This document shows, one piece after another, positions 7,075 through 7,426 of a DNA stretch of 7,426 nt. Positions within the stretch are counted from its first letter, which is position 1, and every line of letters starts with the position of its first letter. The position numbers and the translations under genes were made by a program. The notes under the pieces were generated by a model. That model saw nothing but the letters and a program-made list of their open reading frames with translations, did not search any database and had not been told where the DNA came from. Source of the DNA: Anaerolineaceae bacterium (GTDB lineage: Bacteria; Chloroflexota; Anaerolineae; Anaerolineales; Anaerolineaceae); NCBI GenBank assembly GCA_021107195.1, contig JAIOTF010000125.1:1-7426 (forward strand), read 5' to 3'.

Positions 7075-7117
7075 TATTGCAATTTATCGATAAATGTATT
7101 GCAAGCCAATATTACAA
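7075..7117 (-). promoter_or_regulatory. repeat cluster with 14-bp palindrome in the fhs leader, candidate operator
   Basis: TATTGCAA occurs at 7075-7082 and 7097-7104, exactly 22 bp apart (two helical turns), and the variant TATTACAA at 7110-7117. Between the first two lies a perfect 14-bp palindrome, ATTTATCGATAAAT (7082-7095). The cluster lies just downstream of the predicted fhs transcription start, where a bound repressor would block initiation or clearance. The function is inferred from the layout. A weak alternative promoter (TTGGCT at 7104-7109, 17 bp, TAAATT at 7081-7086) also falls within it. Confidence 0.45.
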
Positions 7118-7129
7118 TTTATTAGTTTT

Positions 7130-7138
7130 ATTATATCA
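7130..7138 (-). promoter_or_regulatory. extended -10 promoter of fhs
   Basis: TGATATAAT on the minus strand is a perfect extended -10 (TG-N-TATAAT). No convincing -35 lies 16-18 bp upstream. The start would be near 7123, giving a leader of about 87 bases that holds the TATTGCAA cluster and the ribosome binding site. The surrounding DNA (about 7081-7180) is clearly AT-richer than the genes. Confidence 0.5.
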
Positions 7139-7368
7139 ATAACTTACTAATAAGGATACACTTTTGTAGATCTTTTATTTCCTTCATCAAAAATGCGCAG
7201 GTCATACCGCTATTGTCTAGCAGTTTGTCGGAGAGAAAAGTTTTTAATGACGTTGAGAGCAATGCGGGCATGAAAAGGGCACAGGAACGGGAAAAACCGC
7301 CTCGAAAATGCGTGATTCCTGAGCTGGATTTCTCCTGTTCTTGAGCAACAGGCGCGTTTCAATAGCCC
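7139..7368. other. non-coding tract between fhs promoter and transposase tail; probable insertion sequence end
   Basis: No gene is supported here. On the minus strand two frames are open for 60-75 codons, but neither has a start with a ribosome binding site, and one of them only overlaps the transposase tail in another frame. The tract contains a 6-bp stem (CCTGTT at 7334-7339 with AACAGG at 7347-7352). The AT-rich part begins near 7180 and base composition rises to the right of it, so the boundary between chromosome and insertion sequence may lie around 7140-7230. The opposite end of the element is outside the window, so its terminal repeat cannot be identified. Confidence 0.35.
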
Positions 7369-7385
7369 TCATCCAATCATGAGGG
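7366..7385 (-). repeat. hairpin spanning the transposase stop codon
   Basis: CCCTCAT and ATGAGGG form a perfect 7-bp stem around a six-base loop. On the minus strand the stop TGA (7369-7371) lies in the 3' arm. A second stem (7334-7352) follows 13 bases later. No T-run follows either. They could limit read-through out of the element toward fhs, or reflect chance. Confidence 0.35.
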
Positions 7386-7426
7386 TGTGCATTCGCTTGA
7401 GATTGAAAGCCAGACAAACCAAACAC
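7369..7426 (-). mobile_element. C-terminal end of a DDE-type transposase (partial, cut by window edge)
   Basis: The minus strand from 7425 reads CLVCLAFNLKRMHTLMIG and then TGA at 7369-7371. An aliphatic helix followed by a xFNLKRM-type ending is characteristic of the C-termini of IS4/IS5/IS1182-like transposases. This frame ends in a natural position, while the longer overlapping minus-strand frame (to 7244) has no family character. Only 18 residues are visible, so the family, the integrity of the gene and even the assignment remain provisional. The gene reads toward fhs. Confidence 0.5.

Noticed and set aside
7130..7356. Another minus-strand open frame, about 75 codons, containing MPALLSTSLKTFLSDKLLDN
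   Set aside because: No start codon has a ribosome binding site, the frame runs through the fhs promoter, and the amino-acid order shows no recognisable domain. It is probably non-coding insertion sequence end DNA.
7244..7426. Minus-strand frame of 60 codons ending PFSCPHCSQRH, with a CxxC that resembles a zinc site
   Set aside because: Its apparent start is only the window edge, the overlapping frame that ends at 7369 looks like a genuine transposase tail, and one CxxC is not enough to support a zinc-binding protein.

Overview
The window carries four complete protein genes and the edge of a probable insertion sequence. Left to right: an exonuclease-helicase of the DinG family (+, 150-2945); a small SAM-dependent methyltransferase (-, 2971-3540); diaminopimelate decarboxylase lysA (-, 3568-4884); and formate-tetrahydrofolate ligase fhs (-, 5111-7036). 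At the right edge, 7369-7426 (-) reads as the last 18 residues of a transposase. I see no rRNA, tRNA, CRISPR array, phage or defence cassette, and nothing that amounts to a new multi-gene system.

Organism: a bacterium of moderate base composition. The long form of Fhs, the DEDDh exonuclease fused to DinG, and the N-terminus of LysA together suggest an anaerobic Chloroflexota lineage (Anaerolineae-like). This is an inference from protein character, not from a marker gene.

Layout: dinG points right and converges on the methyltransferase with only 25 bp between the two stop codons. The methyltransferase lies 27 bp downstream of lysA on the same strand with its own strong ribosome binding site, so the two are probably one operon. 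fhs lies upstream of lysA on the same strand. A 226-bp gap holding a hairpin terminator and dyad and repeat elements separates them, so lysA probably has its own promoter. About 330 bp upstream of fhs hold an extended -10 promoter, a cluster of TATTGCAA repeats around a 14-bp palindrome, and the non-coding end of the insertion sequence.

Roles: Fhs activates formate onto tetrahydrofolate for one-carbon metabolism. LysA makes the last step to L-lysine. DinG acts in DNA repair or R-loop/D-loop removal. The methyltransferase substrate is unknown. The genes do not form one pathway. The most interesting points are regulatory and architectural: a probable leaderless dinG mRNA, an exonuclease-DinG fusion that keeps its iron-sulfur cysteines, a eukaryote-like long Fhs, an operator-like repeat cluster in the fhs leader, and a perfect 7-6-7 dyad upstream of lysA.
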